Source: Elusimicrobiota bacterium (GTDB lineage Bacteria > Elusimicrobiota > Elusimicrobia > UBA1565 > UBA9628). Taken from it: DNA of 6,523 bases. The first letter of the stretch is position 1; the number at the start of each line of letters is the position of its first letter. Under the pieces are notes generated by a model, which saw only the letters and a program-made list of their open reading frames with translations, ran no database searches and was not told where the DNA came from. The stretch spans positions 1-6,523 of the forward strand of contig JAGWJU010000073.1 of NCBI GenBank assembly GCA_028865585.1. Reading direction: 5' to 3'. Shown here one piece after another: positions 1 to 5,472 of the stretch. Made by a program: the position numbers and the translations under genes.

Positions 1-495
1 CCTCACCCGCTCTTTAAGCGGTCTGCGGAAAATCGGCAGAAGCCAAGTCATCGGCGCCTTGCCGTCCGCAGTCCGGCTGGTCGTGAAAAGGAAGCACCTG
101 CGCCTTTGGCTGAACTTTCCGGCGATAAACTCGCATTTCTTCTGGACAATCGTCCTGGACCAGTCGTCCGCCGCCCCCTCCAGGGCCGTTTGCCGGTATT
201 CCCGGAGCATATCGTTATCGTTGCGGCGGATTTGAACCAGGAATTGAAGCACGGCATGGGGTGGAAGCGAGTTCAAGAAGGCTCTGGCCTGTATGTTGAA
301 GAGGTCCAAGCGCGACGGCTCGTAGAAAAAAGCGTTTTCGGCCTCGATCTCATAGACCGAGGAATAATCGAGGTTCACCCCGACCAGGACGCCGTCCTGG
401 AAGCTCCAGAGGTTGAGGTATTGTCCCAGGGACAGGGGCTTGGGCGCGTGCAGGAGCGCTCGGAGACGGGTCAGCTTCAGTTCGAGCCCGTTCAT
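1..495 (-). CDS. virB4: VirB4/TraC-like T4SS ATPase, N-terminal part (3' end beyond window)
   Basis: This is an open frame of 165 codons from ATG at 495 to the left edge with no stop, so the gene is cut by the window. VirB4/TraC proteins are the conserved cytoplasmic ATPases that power pilus assembly and substrate transfer. The visible part corresponds to the N-terminal non-ATPase domain; the Walker motifs would lie outside the window. Features include a short hydrophobic and aromatic start (LGQYLNLWSFQDG, residues 23-35), the stretch SVYEIEAENAFFYEP (46-60), a helix with FLNSLPPHAVLQFLVQIRR (73-91) and REYRQTALEGAADDW (98-112), which read like TraC-family N-termini. The ATG overlaps the stop of the TraL-like gene by 4 nt (ATGA, 492-495), and a GGAG lies 8 nt upstream. 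The position directly after a TraL/VirB3-like gene matches the usual VirB3-VirB4 order. The family call rests on pattern and context because the catalytic motifs cannot be seen. Confidence 0.75.
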   Translation of the reverse strand, partial: MNGLELKLTRLRALLHAPKPLSLGQYLNLWSFQDGVLVGVNLDYSSVYEIEAENAFFYEPSRLDLFNIQARAFLNSLPPHAVLQFLVQIRRNDNDMLREYRQTALEGAADDWSRTIVQKKCEFIAGKFSQRRRCFLFTTSRTADGKAPMTWLLPIFRRPLKERVR

Positions 496-773
496 GAGTT
501 TTTCTCCGGCTTCTCGAACGGGTCTATCGGACGGCAGCGGCTCGTGAGGACATAGCGCGCGGCCGCGAGCAGGTAGCCTTGGGGCTTGCCGCGCTTGACC
601 GCCCGCAAGGCCCAATACGCCAGGAACAAGATGACGGCGTTGGTAAAGAGCCCTCTGCGATTGAGCAGGAACGCGAAGAAGAAAATCAGCAGCAGGATGG
701 CCCCGTCGGCCAACTCCAGGCCGAGGAATTTATCCGCGCCGTTCAGGTTCCGATAAACTTTGACTGGTTCCAT
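492..773 (-). CDS. traL: TraL/VirB3-like T4SS inner-membrane protein
   Basis: This small protein of 93 aa starts at ATG 773 behind a strong AAGGAG. TraL/VirB3 proteins are short inner-membrane parts of the conjugative pilus machine that work with the VirB4 ATPase. The sequence shows a cytoplasmic N-terminus (KVYRNLNGADKFLGLELADG, residues 5-24), a hydrophobic hairpin of two membrane segments at about 24-38 and 42-58 separated by NRRG, and a basic stretch RAVKRGKPQGYLLAAARYV (57-75) that resembles the K-K-G-R/G-x-L region of F-type TraL. Length and topology fit the family. Its stop overlaps the start of the VirB4-like gene by 4 nt, suggesting translational coupling. Upstream is a strong hairpin and then the ssb gene. 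TraL and VirB3 are analogous; the basic post-membrane motif favours TraL over VirB3. Confidence 0.8.
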   Translation of the reverse strand: MEPVKVYRNLNGADKFLGLELADGAILLLIFFFAFLLNRRGLFTNAVILFLAYWALRAVKRGKPQGYLLAAARYVLTSRCRPIDPFEKPEKNS

Positions 774-777
774 TGCT

Positions 778-783
778 CTCCTT
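778..783 (-). promoter_or_regulatory. Shine-Dalgarno site of the TraL-like gene
   Basis: The minus strand reads AAGGAG followed by four bases (AGCA) and ATG at 773. It fixes the start of the TraL-like gene. The site sits one base away from the base of the hairpin at 785-816, so folding of the hairpin should leave it exposed, or the hairpin could shape ribosome access. Confidence 0.75.
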
Positions 784-784
784 G

Positions 785-816
785 CTCCCCGCCCCGGATT
801 TCTCCGGGGCGGGGAG
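785..816 (-). other. Perfect 14-bp inverted repeat (RNA hairpin) between ssb and traL
   Basis: Arms CTCCCCGCCCCGGA (785-798) and TCCGGGGCGGGGAG (803-816) are exact reverse complements around a 4-nt loop. As RNA on the minus strand this is a very stable GC-rich stem-loop filling most of the 49-nt gap between the ssb stop (823) and the traL start (773). No U-tract follows; instead the next bases are CAAGGAG, the ribosome-binding site of traL. A classical intrinsic terminator is therefore unlikely. An mRNA-processing or 3'-end-protecting element, or a partial attenuator that sets ssb or pilin levels above the downstream genes, fits better. The structure is certain from sequence; the role is inferred. 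Confidence 0.7.
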
Positions 817-822
817 TCTCCT

Positions 823-1218
823 TCAAGCTCCGGCCGCCGCGGTCTTGCGGTCCGTTTGGGCCGGCGCCGCGTTGGGTCCGCGGTCGATGACCTTGAAGAC
901 CTGGGCCTCGATGCCCCAGTTCCGGCCGTTTTCTCCCTGCCAAGTGCGCAGGCGGCCCTCGACTTCGACCGACGCCCCCTTGCTCAAGCCCGCGGCCTGG
1001 TGGGCCAGGCCGTGCCAAGCCGTGACCAGGACGTAGTCGTAGAACGGCCGACCGCGTCCCGGACGCTCGACCGCGACGATGAACTGAGCCCTGGTCTTGT
1101 CCTCGCCGAAGTTCCGCACGCTCGCGCTGCCCGCCAGCCGCCCGATGACTGCCGCTTCGTTCCTGTCGCCCTCGCGGCGTCCGTCCTGCGCTTCGCTTTG
1201 TGTCTCGTTTCGTTCCAT
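823..1218 (-). CDS. ssb: Single-stranded DNA-binding protein (OB fold) in the transfer operon
   Basis: This is a protein of 131 aa with a single SSB-type OB fold. The pattern begins AAVIGRLAGSASVRNF (residues 22-37), continues FIVAVER (46-52), FYDYVLVTAWHGLAHQAAGL (59-78), GASVEVEGRLRTWQ (81-94) and ends GIEAQVFKVID (102-112). These are the strands and the conserved W/G positions of bacterial SSB. Such proteins coat single-stranded DNA in replication, and plasmid copies protect the transferred strand. The start chosen is ATG 1218, which is preceded by AGGAGG; in-frame alternatives are ATG 1230, 1242 and 1284, the last lying 2 nt after the pilin stop and adding 22 residues with no strong ribosome-binding site. 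The tail after the OB fold is short (NAAPAQTDRKTAAAGA) and ends without the acidic D-D-x-P-F-type tip through which chromosomal SSB recruits partner proteins. A cellular replication SSB is therefore unlikely. Confidence 0.85.
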   Translation of the reverse strand: MERNETQSEAQDGRREGDRNEAAVIGRLAGSASVRNFGEDKTRAQFIVAVERPGRGRPFYDYVLVTAWHGLAHQAAGLSKGASVEVEGRLRTWQGENGRNWGIEAQVFKVIDRGPNAAPAQTDRKTAAAGA

Positions 1219-1221
1219 GTT

Positions 1222-1227
1222 CCTCCT
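1222..1227 (-). promoter_or_regulatory. Shine-Dalgarno site deciding the ssb start
   Basis: The minus strand reads AGGAGG, then AAC, then ATG at 1218. The 3-nt spacer is short, but the match is perfect and far stronger than anything in front of the upstream in-frame ATGs, so it is the main reason for choosing the 131-aa form. Confidence 0.55.
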
Positions 1228-1246
1228 CATTTTGGCCAGCATATTC

Positions 1247-1261
1247 CGGGCGATCCGCCCG
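1247..1261 (-). other. Small hairpin between pilin and ssb
   Basis: CGGGCG and CGCCCG pair perfectly around a 3-nt loop within the 68-nt stretch between the pilin stop and the chosen ssb start. No U-run follows, so it is not a terminator. It could be a minor RNA-stability element, or chance in GC-rich DNA, and it would be coding if ssb starts at 1284. Confidence 0.3.
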
Positions 1262-1286
1262 ATGGGGACGATCTCGACCGGCATTC

Positions 1287-1592
1287 TCAGTGCCCCGTCA
1301 GGGACTGCAGGATGGCGAGGACGGAGCTTGAGAGGAATATGAGCGCCCCGCCTCCGATGACGTAGCATCCTCTCCTCATCGCGTCCTGGTCCCCCATCGC
1401 CAGGCTCAGGCCCACCATGATGACGCCGATGACGAAGACGCCCGGCCCCAGGATGTTCACGAGCCAGTTGGCCGCCGAGCTCAGGAAGCTGCCGACCTGG
1501 CCCGTGTTTCCCGAATACTGCGCGAAGGCGGGCGCGGCGCACATCATGATCGTGCCGGCCGCCATCAACCATCTTTGAGGTTTCTTACCCAT
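1287..1592 (-). CDS. virB2: VirB2/TrbC-family conjugative pilin precursor
   Basis: This is a precursor of 101 aa. Residues 1-24 form a signal peptide with a basic start (MGKKPQRW), a hydrophobic core (LMAAGTIMMCAAP) and an AFA cleavage site, leaving a mature pilin of about 77 aa. The mature chain has a short soluble start (QYSGNTGQVGSFL), a first membrane helix at about 42-66, a small charged cytoplasmic loop GDQDAMRRG (67-75) and a second helix at about 76-97. This two-helix hairpin with a basic loop is the hallmark of VirB2/TrbC pilins, which are stored in the inner membrane and polymerised into the conjugative pilus. The start at ATG 1592 is set by a very strong GGAGG and overlaps the stop of the PorV-like gene by 8 nt. 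It is followed by ssb, then traL and virB4, which fits the VirB2-VirB3-VirB4 order apart from the inserted ssb. Confidence 0.88.
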   Translation of the reverse strand: MGKKPQRWLMAAGTIMMCAAPAFAQYSGNTGQVGSFLSSAANWLVNILGPGVFVIGVIMVGLSLAMGDQDAMRRGCYVIGGGALIFLSSSVLAILQSLTGH

Positions 1593-3459
1593 TGTGTTCT
1601 CCTCCCGACTGCTTCAATTGAACGGCGCTCAAAAGCCGGTCCGCCCGAATGTTCGCCGGGTCGTCCGAAAGGATTTCCTTCAGGTAGCCCGAGGCACGGT
1701 TGAGGTCATCCACCGTCCCGCCGGTGTAGGCGAGAGCGGCCAAGTAGTAGAGCTTCTTCAGGTAAAACTGCCTGCGGATGCCCAAGGGATGGTCCGCCCT
1801 ATAGCCGGCGAGAGCTTTTTGGGCGGCTTCATCGGCCTCGCGGTCGTGCGGAAAGGCGCGCAGAAGGGCCAGCGCCGCGCGAGGCAGGCTCGCGTCAGTG
1901 CGCGTGCCATCGCCCCGATATATCCAATCGAACGCTCCCCGGACGGCCGAGCCTTGGGCGGATATTTTTTCTTCAAGCGCCGCCACCTGGGAGGCGGTCT
2001 GCGAACTCTCGATGACCGCAAGCGTGTCGGTCATCTTCTTGGCGTCCTCGACGCGGCCCGCGGCCAGCAGCCGCAAGGCCGCCTGGGAGCCTTTCGCGAA
2101 AGCCGAGGAGCAGTAAACGTCGTAAGCCGCAGGCCCCACGCGAGCTTTGATGCGTCCCAATACGCGGAGCAGCCGATCTTTGTCGCCCGAGTCCAAGCCC
2201 AGCAGGGCCGCGATATCGCCATAGGCGGCCGCTTCATCACCCGAGGCGGGGTTGAGAGTATCGTCAGACGACAATGCCGCGATATCCTTCAAGCGTTGGG
2301 CTTCCCGCGCATGCTCCAAACTCTTGGCCGCATCCGAATCGTCCGGATTCAGAAATCCCGCCAGGGCGAAGTCATCGATTGCCTTGGAGTAATCCTGATT
2401 CGTGAAATCCGTCTCGCCTTGGACGTAGCTCTGCCTCGCGGCTTCCCGAGCTTCGGCCTGGGCGTCCTGGAATTCCTGGTCGATGACCTCTTTGTAGACG
2501 TCCTCCGGCGTCGCCGCGCCGGGCGGCTCGAATCGGTAGGTGAGCGTGAAGCGATGATCCAAGGACAAAGGCTTGTCCGACATGGAATAGTCCAGCTCGA
2601 AGCGCCCATCCGGCGTGCGCAGGCCGAAGCCCGCCGAGACATAGCCGTCAAAGCCCAGGCGCACGGTCAGCACATGCAGGTAGTCGTACTGAAGGCCCAG
2701 GGCCGGATATAGACCCGGCGCACCAGCGACCTGACGCGCGGAAAACAACACCTCGGCCCTATCGTGCTCGATGACGCCGGAGCTCTCCGGCCGGGAGGCC
2801 GCCTGGAAGGACATGGCCGCGCCCGCTCGGAACTCCCGAGGGTAGGTGTCCGCCGAGTCCATAAGCCTCACGCTGGGTTCGATCAGGTTCTTGACGTCCG
2901 CGCCGACGTTCCAGACCACGCGGTTAAGCCCTAAAAAGTGATCCGACCAATACCGGCCTTGGGTTCCGGCGTCCAAGCCCCAGCCCGTGCCGGAATATCC
3001 CGCGATGTTGAAATCCAGCATGTCGGCCGTTGTGCCCGCCGACCAATGCCTTCCGAAATCGCGCCCGTAACCCGCCATGAACACGGACTGCGTGTTCGAA
3101 ACGTCGTAGCCCGGGTCGTCGATGGCGCTTCTGGCGACGATGTTGTCGCGGTTCAGCTGAAGCGCCCCGGCGCCGAAGGTCCCGAACGGCGTCGGAACGC
3201 TGAGGCCGATATAGTCGTATCTCGCCCCGCCGAAGAGAAACAGATGCTCGCCCGAGAGCGCTCCGCCAGCATGGGCCAGCCCCGCCGGATTCCAATAAAG
3301 GGCCGAGGGATCGCGCACCGTGGAGACCACGGCTCCTGAAAGCGCGGCCGCCTGGGCGCCGGGTCCTTGGGACAGGAGCTGGGTTGAGGCCGCCGCCACC
3401 TGGGCCGCCGCTGGGCGACCCAAGATCGGCAGAAACGCGATCAGGACGATTTTTCTCAC
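1585..3459 (-). CDS. PorV/UPF0164-like outer-membrane barrel with C-terminal TPR/helical region
   Basis: This is a 624-aa exported protein with three parts. Residues 1-19 are a signal peptide ending PAAA/Q. Residues of about 25-310 read as a beta-barrel: the conserved VRDPSALYWNPAGLA (48-62) is the signature of PorV/PorQ-like and UPF0164 barrels of the FadL type, followed by alternating strands (YIGLSVPTPFGTFGAGALQL, 83-102; RLGFDGYVSAGFGLRT, 267-282; FELDYSMSD, 287-295) and a closing strand ending in aromatic F (TLTYRF, 305-310). From about 320 to 615 the chain is helical: ARQSYVQGETDFTNQDYSKAI (341-361) followed by FALAGFLNPDDSDAAKSL is a TPR-like repeat, and the end (YLKEILSDDPANIRADRLLS) looks like another. 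In type IX secretion PorV shuttles proteins bearing C-terminal sorting domains; UPF0164 relatives of unknown role are common in other diderms. GTG 3459 overlaps the stop of the upstream gene by 4 nt (GTGA), so the two are probably coupled. Family call is good; function is inferred. Confidence 0.75.
   Translation of the reverse strand: MRKIVLIAFLPILGRPAAAQVAAASTQLLSQGPGAQAAALSGAVVSTVRDPSALYWNPAGLAHAGGALSGEHLFLFGGARYDYIGLSVPTPFGTFGAGALQLNRDNIVARSAIDDPGYDVSNTQSVFMAGYGRDFGRHWSAGTTADMLDFNIAGYSGTGWGLDAGTQGRYWSDHFLGLNRVVWNVGADVKNLIEPSVRLMDSADTYPREFRAGAAMSFQAASRPESSGVIEHDRAEVLFSARQVAGAPGLYPALGLQYDYLHVLTVRLGFDGYVSAGFGLRTPDGRFELDYSMSDKPLSLDHRFTLTYRFEPPGAATPEDVYKEVIDQEFQDAQAEAREAARQSYVQGETDFTNQDYSKAIDDFALAGFLNPDDSDAAKSLEHAREAQRLKDIAALSSDDTLNPASGDEAAAYGDIAALLGLDSGDKDRLLRVLGRIKARVGPAAYDVYCSSAFAKGSQAALRLLAAGRVEDAKKMTDTLAVIESSQTASQVAALEEKISAQGSAVRGAFDWIYRGDGTRTDASLPRAALALLRAFPHDREADEAAQKALAGYRADHPLGIRRQFYLKKLYYLAALAYTGGTVDDLNRASGYLKEILSDDPANIRADRLLSAVQLKQSGGEHNG
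1599..1605 (-). promoter_or_regulatory. Strong Shine-Dalgarno site of the pilin gene
   Basis: The minus strand reads GGAGGAG, then AACACA and ATG at 1592. It is one of the best ribosome-binding sites in the window and lies inside the last codons of the PorV-like gene. It would allow heavy independent translation of the pilin, which is needed in many copies. Confidence 0.7.
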
Positions 3460-4301
3460 TTAACCACCAGGAGATAGAAGGTTTGGCTGTCCGAGGGACC
3501 GGAGAAGGTCACGCGGCAGATGTAGGAACCGTCGAAGAAATCGCGGCCGTAGCGGTCGCGGCCGTCGAAATGGACCTGACTGACCCCGGGCGGGATGCCG
3601 TAGTAGTCCTGCTTGAAGAGCAGGTCCTGCCATTCCGAGTAAATCTCGACCGTCGCTTTCTGGTAGCCGGAGGCCGGAGCGTGGAAGACGATATTGGTGC
3701 CGCCGCGTTCGGGGCTGAATGGATTGGGGTAGTTGTAGGCTTTGGGAAATGAAGAGGGAACCTGGGTGATGGAAAACGAATAGACGGGGCTGGCTGTCAC
3801 CCTGCCGAACTGGTCGGAGGCCTTCACCTGCCAGTAATAGGGGGTGGTAAACGCGAGTCCGGAGAGTTCGTAGCTCGCGGACGTCAAGCCCGAGGCCACG
3901 CTCGACAGGGCGTAAGGAGAGTTTCCCGCGTCAATCTCGTAGGAAACCGGAAGCGGACTCGGGCCTTGCGTCCACTCCAGCGTCATGGTCTGCTGCGGGC
4001 TAGGTACCAATGACTGGGTTGATGAAGTCCCGGGCAGGGCCAGGGGCTCGGCCGGGGCGGCTGTCGACATGAAACAGGAATAGGCCGCGGCCGAAGCGCT
4101 CTGAAGCCCCAAAGACATGACCGCAAACGCCGAAGAAGCGGTTCCGGAGACAACGCCCGCGCTTAATCGCGCCTCTCCCGATGATCCGGGCGTGGCGGCC
4201 CCGGCCACGGCCATGACGGGAAGCGCGCATTCGTCGGCCTGGGCCAGGACCGGAGCCAGACAAAGGGATAACGCCAATGCCGCGCGAATAAAGCGCTTCA
4301 C
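3456..4301 (-). CDS. Secreted protein with FnIII-like domain and YPNPF FlgD/type IX sorting-like C-terminal domain
   Basis: This is a protein of 281 aa. Residues 1-22 are a signal peptide (basic MKRFIR, hydrophobic ALALSLCLAPVL, AQA/D cleavage). The segment 48-79 (AGVVSGTASSAFAVMSLGLQ onward, then SASAAAYSCF) resembles a short serine/glycine motif often found near the N-terminus of surface proteins in Elusimicrobia-like genomes. Residues of about 100-180 form a fibronectin-III-like domain (MTLEWTQG, YEIDAGN, YYWQVKASDQFGRVTASPVYSFSI). Residues 188-281 form a typical C-terminal sorting or FlgD-like Ig domain: YNYPNPFSPERGGTNIVFHA, VEIYSEWQDLLF, HFDGRDRYGRDFFDGSYICRVTF and a final QTFYLLVVK. 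In type IX secretion such domains direct export through PorV-containing machinery; FlgD-like homologues without T9SS also exist. The GTG start at 4301 overlaps the stop of the collar gene by 4 nt, and its own stop overlaps the PorV-like gene, making a likely substrate-barrel pair. No catalytic residues were seen. Confidence 0.75.
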   Translation of the reverse strand: MKRFIRAALALSLCLAPVLAQADECALPVMAVAGAATPGSSGEARLSAGVVSGTASSAFAVMSLGLQSASAAAYSCFMSTAAPAEPLALPGTSSTQSLVPSPQQTMTLEWTQGPSPLPVSYEIDAGNSPYALSSVASGLTSASYELSGLAFTTPYYWQVKASDQFGRVTASPVYSFSITQVPSSFPKAYNYPNPFSPERGGTNIVFHAPASGYQKATVEIYSEWQDLLFKQDYYGIPPGVSQVHFDGRDRYGRDFFDGSYICRVTFSGPSDSQTFYLLVVK

Positions 4302-5449
4302 TGAACCCTCAAGAGAAACATGACGGCTGCATTCCTGGGCCTGGTTTCAGAGGACGGATCGGACGCCTGCTGTTCCCGGTTATTGGAATCCCACCTCGCC
4401 TGGAACGATCCGCTCCCCTGCTGATTGCCGAAGAGCCAGCCGCTGACGTTCGCGGGGTGGGTGTGAGCGCCGACCTTGTCCGCTTGATAGGACCCGACGG
4501 CGTCGCCAACGGCGCCGCTGGGATATTCCGCGACGCGGGAGGCGGCGTCTGGATCGCTCCAGGCTCCGCTCTTGCCGTGATTCCAGCCGCGCAAAAACGT
4601 GCCCCGAAGATCGGGAATATTGAACATGCCCGCCCCTGGCGAGCCCCAGACGGTGCTCAAAGCGGCGAATAATGGGGCCGTATTGAACGTCCCCCAGGAG
4701 GCCTGCCCTACGCCGTTTTGAGGAAACGCCCGGCCGTCGCACTCAATCCAGCCCGGAGGCTCGACCGTGCCGGCGTAGGCGATGATGGTGCCGATGGGAG
4801 AGGTGCCGGCGGCGGAAACCCCCGTCAGGCCCGAGCCGTCGCCGTAGAAGGCTCCGCTAAAATAGGGCGCCGTGACGCCGCCGGCCGCGACCGAAATGCC
4901 GGATGAAGCCGCAATGCTGTATTGGCCGGGTCCCGCGGCCGTGAATGTCCCCGATGAAGCCGTGAGGCTTTGCGTGGTCAAGCTTTGGACGGGCTTCAAG
5001 CTCTCGGCTAAGCCCGCGATGGCGGCGAACGGAGTCCCCGCCAGGCGCAGCCGGGGCAGAAGGGTCGTGCCGTTAACCGAGATTTCGACGTAGACCGGCA
5101 GGGCCGTATCGAAGGTTGAGGTGCTTAAAACGTCGGCAATCTGGCCGCCGGCGGAATCAATCGTCGGCGAGACGGGCGTCCCGCTTCCCAAAAGGTAGCT
5201 GAAGACGCCGCTGGCAGACGGCGTCACCTCGGACGCTTCGTCGTAGACCAGGCTCCCCGAACCCGCCGTGCCCGCGTCGCCGCCCTGGTAGACCTTGAAC
5301 TCGGTCTTCTGCGGACCGGTGTAGGGCGTCCCCGTCGCGTTTGTGAGGTAGCCTTGGAGCATGACGTCAAGCTGAACGGCCCCGGCAACGCCCGCGCTTA
5401 ACGCCGCGACAAGTACTGCGACCGCCATTGTTCTCAATTGTCGATTCAT
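4298..5449 (-). CDS. Exported phage tail-collar-domain protein with tail-fibre-like C-terminus
   Basis: This is a protein of 383 aa starting at ATG 5449, chosen because an AAGGAG lies 6 nt upstream and a signal peptide begins there (MNRQLRTMAVAVLVAALSAG, cleavage near AGA/VQ at 24). The frame stays open upstream through the coupling-protein gene, but that is a shadow. Residues 26-145 form a beta-rich module (VMLQGYLTNATGTPYTGPQK; VYVEISVNGTTLLPRLRLAG). Residues 150-215 are a low-complexity S/T/G/A shaft with SGAFYGDGSGLTGVSAAG. Residues 219-290 form the phage tail-collar domain (IGTIIAYAGTVEPPGWIECDG; APLFAALSTVWGSPGAGMFN; IPDLRGTFLRGWN). The end carries an AHTHP motif (HxH at 329-331, as in metal-binding fibre tips) and the typical closing ETRPRNAAVMFLLRV. 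These modules form receptor-binding tips in phage tail fibres; here the signal peptide implies export to the cell surface or pilus. A phage origin for the domain is likely, but no other phage genes are nearby. Ligand unknown. Confidence 0.82.
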   Translation of the reverse strand: MNRQLRTMAVAVLVAALSAGVAGAVQLDVMLQGYLTNATGTPYTGPQKTEFKVYQGGDAGTAGSGSLVYDEASEVTPSASGVFSYLLGSGTPVSPTIDSAGGQIADVLSTSTFDTALPVYVEISVNGTTLLPRLRLAGTPFAAIAGLAESLKPVQSLTTQSLTASSGTFTAAGPGQYSIAASSGISVAAGGVTAPYFSGAFYGDGSGLTGVSAAGTSPIGTIIAYAGTVEPPGWIECDGRAFPQNGVGQASWGTFNTAPLFAALSTVWGSPGAGMFNIPDLRGTFLRGWNHGKSGAWSDPDAASRVAEYPSGAVGDAVGSYQADKVGAHTHPANVSGWLFGNQQGSGSFQARWDSNNREQQASDPSSETRPRNAAVMFLLRVQ

Positions 5450-5455
5450 TGAATT

Positions 5456-5461
5456 CTCCTT
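5456..5461 (-). promoter_or_regulatory. Shine-Dalgarno site of the collar-protein gene
   Basis: The minus strand reads AAGGAG, then a 6-nt spacer and ATG at 5449. It lies in the 23-nt gap after the stop of the coupling-protein gene and supports the 383-aa form over the long upstream open frame. Confidence 0.75.
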
Positions 5462-5472
5462 GGGACGACCCG

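Noticed and set aside
785..816. Intrinsic terminator at the ssb-traL hairpin
   Set aside because: The stem is perfect, but no T-run follows in the direction of transcription; the next bases are a ribosome-binding site and the operon continues.
760..1365. Plus-strand frame of about 200 codons opposite ssb and the pilin
   Set aside because: No ribosome-binding site or domain was seen, and both opposing minus-strand genes have clear family signatures.
1594..2712. Plus-strand open frame of 372 codons antisense to the PorV-like gene
   Set aside because: It is R/G/V-rich with no recognisable domain and lies fully opposite a well-supported gene; long antisense frames are expected at this GC content.
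3541..3564. Direct repeat of TCGCGGCCGT
   Set aside because: It encodes the repeated G-R-D residues of the conserved DGRDRYGRD segment, so it is explained by protein sequence.
4298..5449. Prophage remnant
   Set aside because: Only the collar and tail-fibre-like domain is phage-like; it carries a Sec signal peptide and is flanked closely by T4SS and surface-protein genes, with no capsid, tail or integrase genes.
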